A stretch of DNA of 9,290 bases from an uncultured Bacteroidota bacterium (GCA_937868675.1 CALMNJ010000197.1:1-9290); one strand, 5' to 3'; numbered from the stretch's first letter, positions 1-6,884 are shown. The notes: generated by a model not told the origin, from the sequence alone. Made by a program: numbers and translations.

Positions 1-1
1 T

Positions 2-820
2 CTACGATTTTCAAAGAGAGGTCTGCGATCAAACCAGGTTCATGATATAAAACCATTCAGTATCCTGCATCGGATGTTTGACTCCATTGATCATATTAAA
101 ACGCTCCGGATAAAAATTTCGGCGCTGGAACGGGGCGAAAAAGGTTATGCCTCGGCTACATCGGAGCTTAAACTAGTGACTTCACCAAGAAAACTATATT
201 TCATTAATCCTCAAAAAAAAATTGAGATACTTTACAACACAATTGAATCCAACCATAAAGCTTTGGTCAAACCCAATACATTCCCCTACCTCACCGTGCG
301 TCTTGATCCAAATGGATCGCTGATGCGGAAAAATCAACATTACACTATTAACGAATTGGGATTTGGTTTTATCGGGAAAGCACTAGCGTTGGCCCTTGGC
401 AAAGATAAGGAAGGGGTGGCCCACTTTAAATTCGTGGGAAAAGTGGATAGAAATGGCTACTCATGTTTTTTGCTTGAATACGAAAACAACAATTACGCAT
501 ACACCGACTATACGGTTGGCGAATACCAAACCGCCAGCAGCATTGCAATGAAACTGGGGGTAAATGACTTTGTGGTGAGATATAAAAACAATTTAATTAA
601 CAACTTTGGTTATCTTAAAAAAGGAACCGTTCTTAAAGTGCCCATTCTATACTGCCGGAAAGCTGTTATATACGTTGACGAAAAATTATACCTGCCTGTA
701 TCCATTAGTTTGTACGACGACGTTGGGTTATTTGAAAGTTATGATTTCACGGGTATTGTTGTAAATGGCCCCATCCGGGAAATAGAATTCAGCAAGGCGA
801 ACAAAGAATACGGTTTTTAG
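2..820 (+). CDS. DUF1571-like protein with an inserted LysM-like segment, 5' partial
   Basis: The function is unknown. Seen: the first ATG is at 74 (248 aa), but the frame has no stop back to base 2 and that ATG has no convincing ribosome site, so the real start with any signal peptide probably lies outside the window. Counting from the ATG at 74, the N-terminal half carries the run SIDHIKTLR and the pattern KALVKPNTFPY followed by LDPNGSLMRK, which I recognise from Bacteroidota DUF1571 proteins. Residues about 145-190 (YTVGEYQTASSIA... to ...GTVLKVP) look like a LysM peptidoglycan-binding repeat. The tail VYLPVSISLYDD-type strand pattern (residues 198-225) returns to the DUF1571 fold. Inference: an exported envelope protein, with the LysM-like part possibly contacting peptidoglycan. 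It converges on the MBL gene and is the only plus-strand gene here. Family assignment is from memory and fairly confident; the role is not. Confidence 0.72.
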   Translation, partial: LRFSKRGLRSNQVHDIKPFSILHRMFDSIDHIKTLRIKISALERGEKGYASATSELKLVTSPRKLYFINPQKKIEILYNTIESNHKALVKPNTFPYLTVRLDPNGSLMRKNQHYTINELGFGFIGKALALALGKDKEGVAHFKFVGKVDRNGYSCFLLEYENNNYAYTDYTVGEYQTASSIAMKLGVNDFVVRYKNNLINNFGYLKKGTVLKVPILYCRKAVIYVDEKLYLPVSISLYDDVGLFESYDFTGIVVNGPIREIEFSKANKEYGF

Positions 821-821
821 T

Positions 822-841
822 TTCGTAATTTTTATTACGAA
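822..841. terminator. Hairpin between convergent genes, possible bidirectional terminator
   Basis: A perfect 8-bp inverted repeat, TTCGTAAT and ATTACGAA, with a TTTT loop begins 2 bases after the stop of the plus-strand gene and lies 10 bases from the stop of the convergent minus-strand gene. Its position suits a shared terminator. The stem has only two G-C pairs and no run of U follows on either strand, so it would be a weak terminator and may be only a transcript-end hairpin. Confidence 0.35.
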
Positions 842-851
842 CTATGATACT

Positions 852-1817
852 TTATAAGTCAAAAATCTGACCGAAGGCTGCAACGTTGTAACCCTTTTCG
901 CGCAGTTCCTTAAGCTCGTTGCCATTGTTTAATAACGGATTGGTGTGGTTAAGGTGTATGAAGAAAATCTTGCTCTTCTCTTTTGCAGGAAGGGAGTCCA
1001 TCAGTTTAATACTTTCACTTACTAAGGGATGCGGAATTTCTTTGATATTGCGGTTATTGATTTCTTTTCCACTATAAAATGTGCCGTCAATAAAAACATA
1101 ATCCGCTTTCTTTATTTCATCAAGAATACGGACTGACCATTTTTCCCATTTATCTATGTCGGGTATAAACAATACTTTTTTTGATAAGCCTTTTATCAAG
1201 AATCCGGCTGTTTCCGAAAACTCGTCGCGGTGAGGCACTTCAAACACCTTTATCAGAAAGGTTCCAACGCTTACACTATCGTTCCCCTGCTTTAATGCCA
1301 CAGGTTCAATATTGTTAAGGTTAACCAGCTGACACCATGGACCATTGTCTTCGAGAAAACGTTTCATTCGGGGTTTAACATATACAGGTACCCGCTTTGC
1401 GTTCATTGCTTCGCGGCCAAGGAACATTAAACCGCTATAGTGCCCAATGTGAGCATGTGAAACAAATATGGCATCTGGTGATTCACCGGTACTTTGCGCA
1501 AAATCTTTAAGCCTCTTTAATTGACCCGCAATATCAGGCGTTGCTTCAATAAGAATTGTTTTTTTGTTCACCCTGTCAACCAAACCAATTGAAACCACCC
1601 GGCGCGATGAGTCGGGCCGGGTAAACAATTTCTGACAACATGTTTTTGTGCATCCGGCGTGCGGTGATCCACCATCCTGCAAAGTGCCCAGAATAATAAG
1701 CTGTGTGGCGGCAGTATGCGCTTCTGACGTTCCGGTGTGTTTTACAACCGGCTGGTTATTGCAGTAACACATCAAAACACCGGCTATAGCCGGTAGAGAT
1801 TTTCTGAGCAACACCAT
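852..1817 (-). CDS. PqqB-like metallo-beta-lactamase-fold protein, probably exported
   Basis: 321 aa. Seen: a hydrophobic N-terminus with cysteines at 17 and 19 suggests a secreted or lipid-anchored protein, although neither site is a textbook lipobox. GTLQDGGSPHAGC followed by KTCC (residues 44-61) matches the Gly-rich and Cys-rich N-terminal signature of PqqB-like proteins, where the Cys group holds a structural metal. The metal motif is SHAHIGHYSG (120-129): H121, H123 and H126 are present, but the Asp of the usual HxHxDH is Gly125. Further candidate ligands are H196 (VPHRDE), D220 (IPDIDKW) and H288/H291 (IHLNHTNP). Known: MBL-fold enzymes hydrolyse or oxidise varied substrates, and PqqB acts in PQQ formation. 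No other pqq gene is nearby, so a PQQ role is doubtful and the substrate is unknown. The ATG lies 3 bases after the stop of the glycosyltransferase-like gene, so translation is probably coupled. It is the last gene of the run. Confidence 0.82.
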   Translation of the reverse strand: MVLLRKSLPAIAGVLMCYCNNQPVVKHTGTSEAHTAATQLIILGTLQDGGSPHAGCTKTCCQKLFTRPDSSRRVVSIGLVDRVNKKTILIEATPDIAGQLKRLKDFAQSTGESPDAIFVSHAHIGHYSGLMFLGREAMNAKRVPVYVKPRMKRFLEDNGPWCQLVNLNNIEPVALKQGNDSVSVGTFLIKVFEVPHRDEFSETAGFLIKGLSKKVLFIPDIDKWEKWSVRILDEIKKADYVFIDGTFYSGKEINNRNIKEIPHPLVSESIKLMDSLPAKEKSKIFFIHLNHTNPLLNNGNELKELREKGYNVAAFGQIFDL

Positions 1818-1820
1818 TTC

Positions 1821-3239
1821 TTATTTTCTTTTGTAAACCACAAATAGATTTTCCATGTTATCCGATGCAACATAAGCGGTTACATAATTTGTATCCGCAT
1901 CAAACACCCCGCGTTTCACACCCGCTTCAAACCCGCTATACCAGGGATCCCAGATAACCATGTCGCCCTGTTTAATTCCCGCCAGATTGTTGCTGTGAAT
2001 ATCCGGATGTTGCTTGTTGTCGAAACGATCAATATTCATGAGCATACCCAAATAGTGATTAGAAAAAAACAACTTTGTGCCTGGCTTTTGTTGAGAGAAA
2101 ATATACTCCGCAGTTTGTTTTGCAAGCTTTTGTTGTGGGCTCAGCATCAGGTCCTTTTCCCATCTGATTGCCGAAGGATTAGTCGTAAACGGAAATACAA
2201 CAATGTAAACCAAAAGAAATCTCATAAGCCACCGTTTTGGCCCACTCTTTTTAAAGGGCAATTGATAAACGAAGTTATAACCATTTAACGCCAGCAGAAC
2301 CATAAACGGCATAACACCAATAAAGACCCTGTTGAGGCCCATTGAATTAAATATGCCAAGAAACCAAAATAATGAGTGAGCAACAAAAAAGAACAAAAAG
2401 CCCAGTAACACCAGCGCCCTTTCAGAAAAATCTGTTTCCCTTTTGAAGACGGAACGAATTGCCGGTATCAACCCAACCCCCATAAGTGCATATACGGGTA
2501 TGCCCAACACATTTACAAGACTCCATACAAAATGATAAAGCTCTCCGCTTCCATATTTGCTGCCTGTGCTTGCGTATGGTATTTTTGAAAACACCCAAAA
2601 CGCAGTGTCATGTACAACATAGCCTGCCAATCCATATATAACTGAGCCGGTTAACAGAAGCAGCGGTGTTCTGTAGTGTCCTTTATATGCAAAATACAAA
2701 GCAAACGTACTTGCCACAATGAGTCCTTCCGACCGCACATATGGGAGGAACGATAAAACGACCGCTGCGGCATTTATCCTGCCCCGCAAAGTAAGTAAAA
2801 GAGCCAGCGATACAAAAAAAGCAAACAACGGTTCGGTAAAACCCGAAAGAGTGAGAATGTATTGCAATGGACTGAAAATAAAAAGAAGCATCACTACGCC
2901 GGCGTTTTCCATCTTTAAAGCAACTGCAGCCTTATATGTAAACCAGAGAGTAAATGTTGACGCAAGAGCATTGAACAGTTTGATTCCGGAAAACCCGAAT
3001 TGTGCGAAGGGGCTCGCCAAAAGCACAAATACAGGCTTTGCCCAATGGTCGAAGTAAAGCTCCGGGTGCTTTGGTGCATAATGAGCAAACAAATAATGCA
3101 GTATGCTGTCACCTGAGTCGCCGGTGCCATCGAAAAAACGAATACCTGCTACACACAGCAGAAAATAAAGCAGCGCTAAAAAACCCGGCTGAATAAAGCC
3201 CTTTGAATGACTATCATCGGTTATGTTAATGTTATTCAT
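1821..3239 (-). CDS. Polytopic GT-C-like glycosyltransferase (mannosyltransferase-like)
   Basis: 472 aa from the ATG at 3239. An in-frame TTG at 3254 would add five residues, but the ATG is preferred because it overlaps the preceding stop in the coupled form ATGAATAA. Seen: about nine to ten hydrophobic segments between residues 18 and 350, then a soluble C-terminal domain of roughly 110 residues. The first extracytoplasmic loop is acidic (FDGTGDSGDS, 36-45), as in GT-C enzymes where an Asp there is catalytic. FTEPLF (134-139) resembles a motif common in PIG-M/PIG-V-like and ArnT-like transferases, and a conserved-looking RSEG lies at 169-172. Inference: it transfers a sugar from a polyprenyl-phosphate donor on the outer face of the inner membrane. 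Donor and acceptor cannot be read from the sequence. It overlaps the upstream gene by 8 bases and ends 3 bases before the MBL gene. Broad class fairly sure; exact family not. Confidence 0.72.
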   Translation of the reverse strand: MNNINITDDSHSKGFIQPGFLALLYFLLCVAGIRFFDGTGDSGDSILHYLFAHYAPKHPELYFDHWAKPVFVLLASPFAQFGFSGIKLFNALASTFTLWFTYKAAVALKMENAGVVMLLFIFSPLQYILTLSGFTEPLFAFFVSLALLLTLRGRINAAAVVLSFLPYVRSEGLIVASTFALYFAYKGHYRTPLLLLTGSVIYGLAGYVVHDTAFWVFSKIPYASTGSKYGSGELYHFVWSLVNVLGIPVYALMGVGLIPAIRSVFKRETDFSERALVLLGFLFFFVAHSLFWFLGIFNSMGLNRVFIGVMPFMVLLALNGYNFVYQLPFKKSGPKRWLMRFLLVYIVVFPFTTNPSAIRWEKDLMLSPQQKLAKQTAEYIFSQQKPGTKLFFSNHYLGMLMNIDRFDNKQHPDIHSNNLAGIKQGDMVIWDPWYSGFEAGVKRGVFDADTNYVTAYVASDNMENLFVVYKRK

Positions 3240-3531
3240 TTGTTTTTGGAACAAAAGGCTGCGATGAAAAAATTAGTTCCCGGTTCTGATCTATAAACAA
3301 TAATGCCCGCTCCATGTCCATTTTTACAGAGGTATTAAGTTCTGCAGCCCACCCGGGGTTAAGTTCATCGCGCTCACTGGCGTATAGCGCAAACAAATAA
3401 CCCCATTCCATTTGACTGAATGCGCCTCTTTTGTTCCATTTCCATTTATTGTCATCTTTTTCAAAGGTAAACGCCAGGTTGGCACGAAAAACACCAAGCC
3501 CATAAAAAAGCGGTAACATTTCGGCTAACAA
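3232..3531 (-). CDS. C-terminal part of a frameshifted pseudo-peptidase-like protein
   Basis: The 99-codon frame opens only with a TTG at 3531. Its content reads as the continuation of the upstream 231-aa protein, not as an independent gene. Upstream of the TTG the frame stays open to a TAA at 3568-3570 and encodes EEGDELLAEMLPLFYGLGV, which would follow naturally after ...LLTIKEE of the other frame. LAEMLPLFYGLGVFRAN and the later MEWGYLFALYASERDE and PGWAAELNT resemble the C-terminal half of HELAH-type hypothetical metallopeptidases, where the sequence after the metal motif runs DLLTVF(L/Y)GxGVFxAN. A GGAGG lies 8 bases before the TTG, so separate initiation is conceivable, although Bacteroidota rarely rely on such sites. 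The 3' end overlaps the ATG of the glycosyltransferase-like gene by 8 bases. Read together, 3232-4220 would give one protein of about 330 aa. Confidence 0.6.
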   Translation of the reverse strand: MLAEMLPLFYGLGVFRANLAFTFEKDDNKWKWNKRGAFSQMEWGYLFALYASERDELNPGWAAELNTSVKMDMERALLFIDQNRELIFSSQPFVPKTNE

Positions 3532-4220
3532 TTCGTCGCCCTCCTCTCTTCTTTGATGGTTAATAGTTTAACATAAGCCAATTGGAATGTAGCCTCAGTA
3601 ATTAACTCGGAAGGGTTGTTGCGTAAAGGTTCGTAAACACTAATATGTAGTTTGTCATCGTCAAACCAACCGTAAGGCGGCGCTGCTATTCCGTCTCCAT
3701 AATAATCCGTAAAAACCTCACGCGGTTCAAGTCCCATTATTGCCGCCAGCTTTTGAACCAGATCCAAATCCTGCTCTTCTTGTTTACGTGGTATCTGCTC
3801 TATCTTTTTTACCGAAGTAATTACCTCATATTGTTTAAGGTCATGATTACCAAAAGCCGACACAAGGAATTTAAAGGCATTTTCGAGCCAGATACGATTT
3901 TCGTCGGTAAGGTTCAGGTCTTTTATGGGGTATACGTTTGTATCTTTCTTTTCCTCATTACGCCAGTAGTCGGTATCCGTGGTGCTTTCTTTCACTTCAA
4001 AATCGTCCACGCTCATTTCGTGTCCCCCTGCCTCTTCCAGGGTTATTTTTTCGTCAAGGCCGGGTATGGTGAGCGTTTCGTCCTCAAGGCTTTCTTTCAG
4101 TTTACGGTTTTGACGTTTTATCATTGCAAGCCTCACCCAAATAAACAAGGCCACCAATATCATCAGGCCGGCGGCACAGGTGTAAACCAAGGCGTTGGAA
4201 GTATGAGAACTAAAATCCAT
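3525..4220 (-). CDS. Single-TM protein, N-terminal part of a probable frameshifted pseudo-peptidase-like gene
   Basis: 231 aa, function unknown. Seen: one membrane helix at residues 10-33, a basic flank (KRQNRK), then an acidic linker to about residue 95 and a globular part. Residues 163-200 include LEPREVF and APPYGWFDDDKLHISVYEPL, followed by ELITEATFQLAYVKLL. I align this with hypothetical metallopeptidases that carry HELAH at this point; here it reads FQLAY (212-216), so zinc catalysis would be lost. The frame then ends as RRATNC-stop within a purine-rich stretch, while the expected C-terminal half continues in the -1 frame. The deficit of one base is best placed between 3525 and 3570. 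This could be a real mutation or a sequencing error. An ATG start with a candidate promoter just upstream makes this the first gene of the run that continues into the glycosyltransferase-like and MBL genes. Confidence 0.68.
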   Translation of the reverse strand: MDFSSHTSNALVYTCAAGLMILVALFIWVRLAMIKRQNRKLKESLEDETLTIPGLDEKITLEEAGGHEMSVDDFEVKESTTDTDYWRNEEKKDTNVYPIKDLNLTDENRIWLENAFKFLVSAFGNHDLKQYEVITSVKKIEQIPRKQEEQDLDLVQKLAAIMGLEPREVFTDYYGDGIAAPPYGWFDDDKLHISVYEPLRNNPSELITEATFQLAYVKLLTIKEERRATNC

Positions 4221-4227
4221 GTGTCAG

Positions 4228-4258
4228 CAAAAATAGGTTTTGAAGTGTAAGATGCCAA
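4228..4258 (-). promoter_or_regulatory. Candidate Bacteroidota-type promoter for the gene run starting at 4220
   Basis: On the minus strand TTG (4258-4256) is followed after 20 bases by TATTTTTG (4235-4228). This fits the Bacteroidota housekeeping pattern of TTTG/TTG at -33 and TAnnTTTG at -7. The -7 element ends only 7 bases before the ATG at 4220, so the transcript would have almost no leader. The site lies in the 67-base gap after the archaemetzincin gene and would let the downstream genes be transcribed separately. Sequence match only. Confidence 0.42.
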
Positions 4259-4287
4259 TTTAATCCGATTTACATCCGGTTGTAAAA

Positions 4288-4929
4288 TCAATGAATAAAA
4301 GTGTTAAGCCGCCTGCTGCATCCTGAGCAGAATGTCCTTTCTTCATCGCAGTGGTTCTTACCCCCGGCGTCTCTCATCACACACGTTTTATTACTGCAAT
4401 GTTCGAGTCCGTATGCGTGTCCCAGTTCATGCAGGGCAACCTTCAGAAGCTGCTCCTTATACCTTTTGCGGTTAAGTCTGAATGGCGAAACAACACTGGC
4501 TTTGCCCGGACAAAGCGACAGACCGAATACACCCCATTCCTGGCTGGCTCCCTTTCTGGTATAAATGTCAATCGCTGTAAGTCCAAGACGGTAATGAGGA
4601 GAAGGTGCCAAAGATAATAACTGAAGTACAGAATCGGCGTTAATTCGTTTCCGCGTTTTATTATATGAACTTACTGGAAGAGTCCTTTCAGGAAGAATCA
4701 CAACACTGTCAAAATAAACTTGAAGTCCTTTTTCAAGATAAACCGGAAGATCGTCAGTAAACTGCTGCAATGGAACTATTTCAATAACTACAGTTTCATT
4801 GCTGGCTTTTATTTCGTGCTGCTTGAGTTTAACAGGCGTTGCTATATGCTTATTAGATGTGGGTGTATTACATGAAAGCTGAAATAAACAAAATGCTGAT
4901 ACACAAATTAAAAATTTACACGCATCCAT
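4288..4929 (-). CDS. Archaemetzincin-family (M54) zinc metalloprotease, predicted lipoprotein
   Basis: 213 aa. Seen: an N-terminal hydrophobic segment ending in the lipobox QLSC, with Cys20 the likely lipidated residue, so the protein should be membrane-anchored outside the cytoplasm. The catalytic motif is HELGHAYGLEHC (167-178): H167, H171 and H177 bind zinc and E168 is the general base. It is followed by C183, M185 and the pair C201-SG-C204. This gives HExxHxxGxxHC-x4-CxM-x15-CxxC, close to the archaemetzincin signature, in which the four Cys hold a second structural zinc and the Met forms the Met-turn. An additional C194 lies between them. Known: archaemetzincins are a small, mostly uncharacterised peptidase family and the natural substrates are poorly defined. 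The gene lies 87 bases beyond the cox terminator and 67 bases before the next gene, so it may be monocistronic; no clear promoter was found. Family assignment is strong. Confidence 0.9.
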   Translation of the reverse strand: MDACKFLICVSAFCLFQLSCNTPTSNKHIATPVKLKQHEIKASNETVVIEIVPLQQFTDDLPVYLEKGLQVYFDSVVILPERTLPVSSYNKTRKRINADSVLQLLSLAPSPHYRLGLTAIDIYTRKGASQEWGVFGLSLCPGKASVVSPFRLNRKRYKEQLLKVALHELGHAYGLEHCSNKTCVMRDAGGKNHCDEERTFCSGCSRRLNTFIH

Positions 4930-5016
4930 TTTCTATGGACAGATTTATAACACTTAATTTAGTTATATTTTGATCATAACACGTATCTCAAATCCAATCT
5001 ACATTAATATCTTAAC

Positions 5017-5044
5017 AAAAAAGGCCCCATATCAGGGGCCCTTT
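5017..5044 (-). terminator. Intrinsic terminator of the act-cox operon
   Basis: On the minus strand GGCCCC-TGATAT-GGGGCC forms a six-pair all-GC stem. It is extended at the base by one G-U and three A-U pairs and runs into TTTTTT. It starts 16 bases after the coxA stop. This is a textbook Rho-independent terminator and marks the 3' end of the respiratory operon. Confidence 0.92.
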
Positions 5045-5060
5045 AAATATTCCGGAACTG

Positions 5061-6884
5061 TTAATGCGCTCCGCCATCCTCTTCGCCTTCTTCGAGCGGC
5101 ACTGTTTGAGGAACAAAGTCTTTTTCTTTACCGGGTTTGCTGTAATCGTAAGCCCAACGATGAACTACAGGCAGCGCACCAGGCCAGTTTCCATGGATAT
5201 GAGCCATTGGAGTAGTCCACTCCAGACTGTTACTGTTCCAGGGATTTTGCGGGGCTTTTTCACCACGGAACATGCTGTAGAAGAAGTTAAACAGGAAAAC
5301 ACCCTGGCCCAAAGCGCCAATAATCGCGCAGTAAGTTACAATCTCGTTAATATCAACCAGATTATCAAACATTGGGAAATTACTGTTTGTATAATAACGC
5401 CTTGGCACACCGGCAAGTCCCAGGAAGTGCATAGGGAAGAAAACACCATATGCGCAGATAATGGTGATCCAGAAATGCAGATAACCAAGTTTCTTATTCA
5501 TCATTCGCAGGAACATTTTGGGGAACCAATGATATACACCGGCAAACATTCCGAAGATCGCGCTCAATCCCATTACAATATGGAAGTGCGCTACCACGAA
5601 ATACGTATCATGCACCGTAATGTCAAGCGTTGAGTCGGCAAGGATAATACCGGTAACTCCACCGGTAATGAAAGAGGACACGAGCCCCACAGAGAACAGC
5701 ATGGCTGGCGTGTATTGTATATTGCCCTTCCACATAGTAGTAATGTAGTTAAATGCCTTAACGGCAGAAGGTATCGCAATAAGAAGTGTTGTAAATACAA
5801 ACACCGAGCCCAGGAACGGATTCATTCCGGTCATGTACATGTGGTGACCCCAAACAATAAATGAAAGGAATCCAATTGCCAGCATAGAACCAATCATGGC
5901 ACGATACCCGAAGATAGGCTTACGCGAATTGGTTGCAATAATTTCGGAAGTAATACCAAGTGCAGGTAATAGCACAATATACACCTCAGGGTGGCCAAGA
6001 AACCAGAAAAGGTGTTCGAAGAGAATTGGACTACCGCCAACATTATCAAGCGGACGTCCGCCTATGTAAATGTCCGACAGATAGAACGAAGTGTTGAAGC
6101 TTCGGTCGAAAATAAGCAACAAGGCGCATGAGAAAAGTACAGGGAACGAAAGAACACCAAGTATAGCTGTAATAAGGAATGCCCAAATAGTAAGAGGCAT
6201 GCGTGTCATTTTCATGCCTTTGGTGCGAAGGTTAATAATGGTAATAATATAGTTTAGGCTTCCCAGTAAAGAAGAAACTATGAATATAGCCATTGATGCC
6301 AGCCAGAGGGTCATTCCAAGCTTGGAGCCAGGCATTGCTTCAGGTAGCGCCGATAGCGGAGGGTAAATTGTCCAACCTGCAGAAGCAGGTCCGTCATTAA
6401 TAAAGCATGAACCTAACATAAGCACGGTAGACACGAAAAAGAACCAGTACGAAAGCATGTTCAGGAATCCTGAAGCCATATCGCGCGCACCGACCTGATA
6501 TGGAATAAGGAGATTACTAAACGTACCGCTCAATCCACCCGTAAGAACAAAGAACACCATGATAGTACCGTGTATTGTCACCAGGGCAAGATACATATTG
6601 GGATCAAGAATTCCATCCTTACCCCATTTGTCGCCGAGCATCGCGTTGATGAATGCAAATTTTTCGCCAGGCCAGGCAAGCTGAAGACGGAAAATTACCG
6701 ACATCGTCATTGCCACCACAGCCATAATAACGGCTGTGATAAGGAACTGCCTGGAGATCACTTTGTGATCCATGCTGAAAATGTACTTGCTTACAAAACT
6801 CTCTTCATGTTCATCATGATCGTGTACGTGATCGTGGTGAACCAAATGTTGATGCTCTAAACCTGTTGCTGAATGAGAAGCCAT
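5061..6884 (-). CDS. coxA: Cytochrome c oxidase subunit I (aa3-type, A1 family)
   Basis: 607 aa. The catalytic subunit reduces oxygen to water at a heme a3-CuB centre and pumps protons. Seen: low-spin heme ligands H105 (TIHGT) and H435; heme a3 ligand H433 (VVAHFH); CuB ligands H298, H347 and H348 (GHPEVY, WGHHMY); and cross-linked Tyr302. E300 in GHPEVY marks the A1 subfamily. The D-pathway Asp (GARDMA, D135) and K-pathway Lys (IPSAVK, K376) are both present, so pumping should be intact. The N-terminus has nine His in residues 4-26, rich in HxH and HDH runs, before the conserved SMDHK start of the fold. About twelve membrane helices follow, then an acidic C-terminal tail (EEGEEDGGAH). It is the last gene of the operon, 33 bases after coxB. 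Identification is essentially certain. Confidence 0.98.
   Translation of the reverse strand: MASHSATGLEHQHLVHHDHVHDHDEHEESFVSKYIFSMDHKVISRQFLITAVIMAVVAMTMSVIFRLQLAWPGEKFAFINAMLGDKWGKDGILDPNMYLALVTIHGTIMVFFVLTGGLSGTFSNLLIPYQVGARDMASGFLNMLSYWFFFVSTVLMLGSCFINDGPASAGWTIYPPLSALPEAMPGSKLGMTLWLASMAIFIVSSLLGSLNYIITIINLRTKGMKMTRMPLTIWAFLITAILGVLSFPVLFSCALLLIFDRSFNTSFYLSDIYIGGRPLDNVGGSPILFEHLFWFLGHPEVYIVLLPALGITSEIIATNSRKPIFGYRAMIGSMLAIGFLSFIVWGHHMYMTGMNPFLGSVFVFTTLLIAIPSAVKAFNYITTMWKGNIQYTPAMLFSVGLVSSFITGGVTGIILADSTLDITVHDTYFVVAHFHIVMGLSAIFGMFAGVYHWFPKMFLRMMNKKLGYLHFWITIICAYGVFFPMHFLGLAGVPRRYYTNSNFPMFDNLVDINEIVTYCAIIGALGQGVFLFNFFYSMFRGEKAPQNPWNSNSLEWTTPMAHIHGNWPGALPVVHRWAYDYSKPGKEKDFVPQTVPLEEGEEDGGAH

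Noticed and set aside
852..1817. A PQQ biosynthesis locus
   Set aside because: Only the PqqB-like protein is present, it appears exported, and no pqqA, pqqC, pqqD or pqqE lies in the window.
3240..3254. TTG at 3254 as the start of the glycosyltransferase-like gene
   Set aside because: It adds only five residues and increases overlap with the preceding frame, whereas the ATG at 3239 gives a typical stop-start overlap.
3525..3570. Programmed -1 ribosomal frameshift joining the two halves of the split gene
   Set aside because: There is no X XXY YYZ slippery heptamer in the proper frame and no clear downstream stem. The internal GGAGG could stimulate slippage, but a simple one-base deletion explains the data better.
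3753..4250. Plus-strand open frame of 165 codons antisense to the single-TM protein gene
   Set aside because: It is the complement of a gene with coherent domain content and coupled neighbours, and its product has no recognisable motif.
4947..4982. Repeated heptamer ATAACAC (4947-4953 and 4976-4982) before the archaemetzincin gene as an operator pair
   Set aside because: Seven bases in very AT-rich DNA, spaced 29 bases apart, with no palindrome or recognised regulator site; chance is sufficient.
5064..5633. Plus-strand open frame of 189 codons antisense to the 3' part of coxA
   Set aside because: coxA is certain on the other strand; the antisense product has low-complexity, mixed-charge sequence and no family features.
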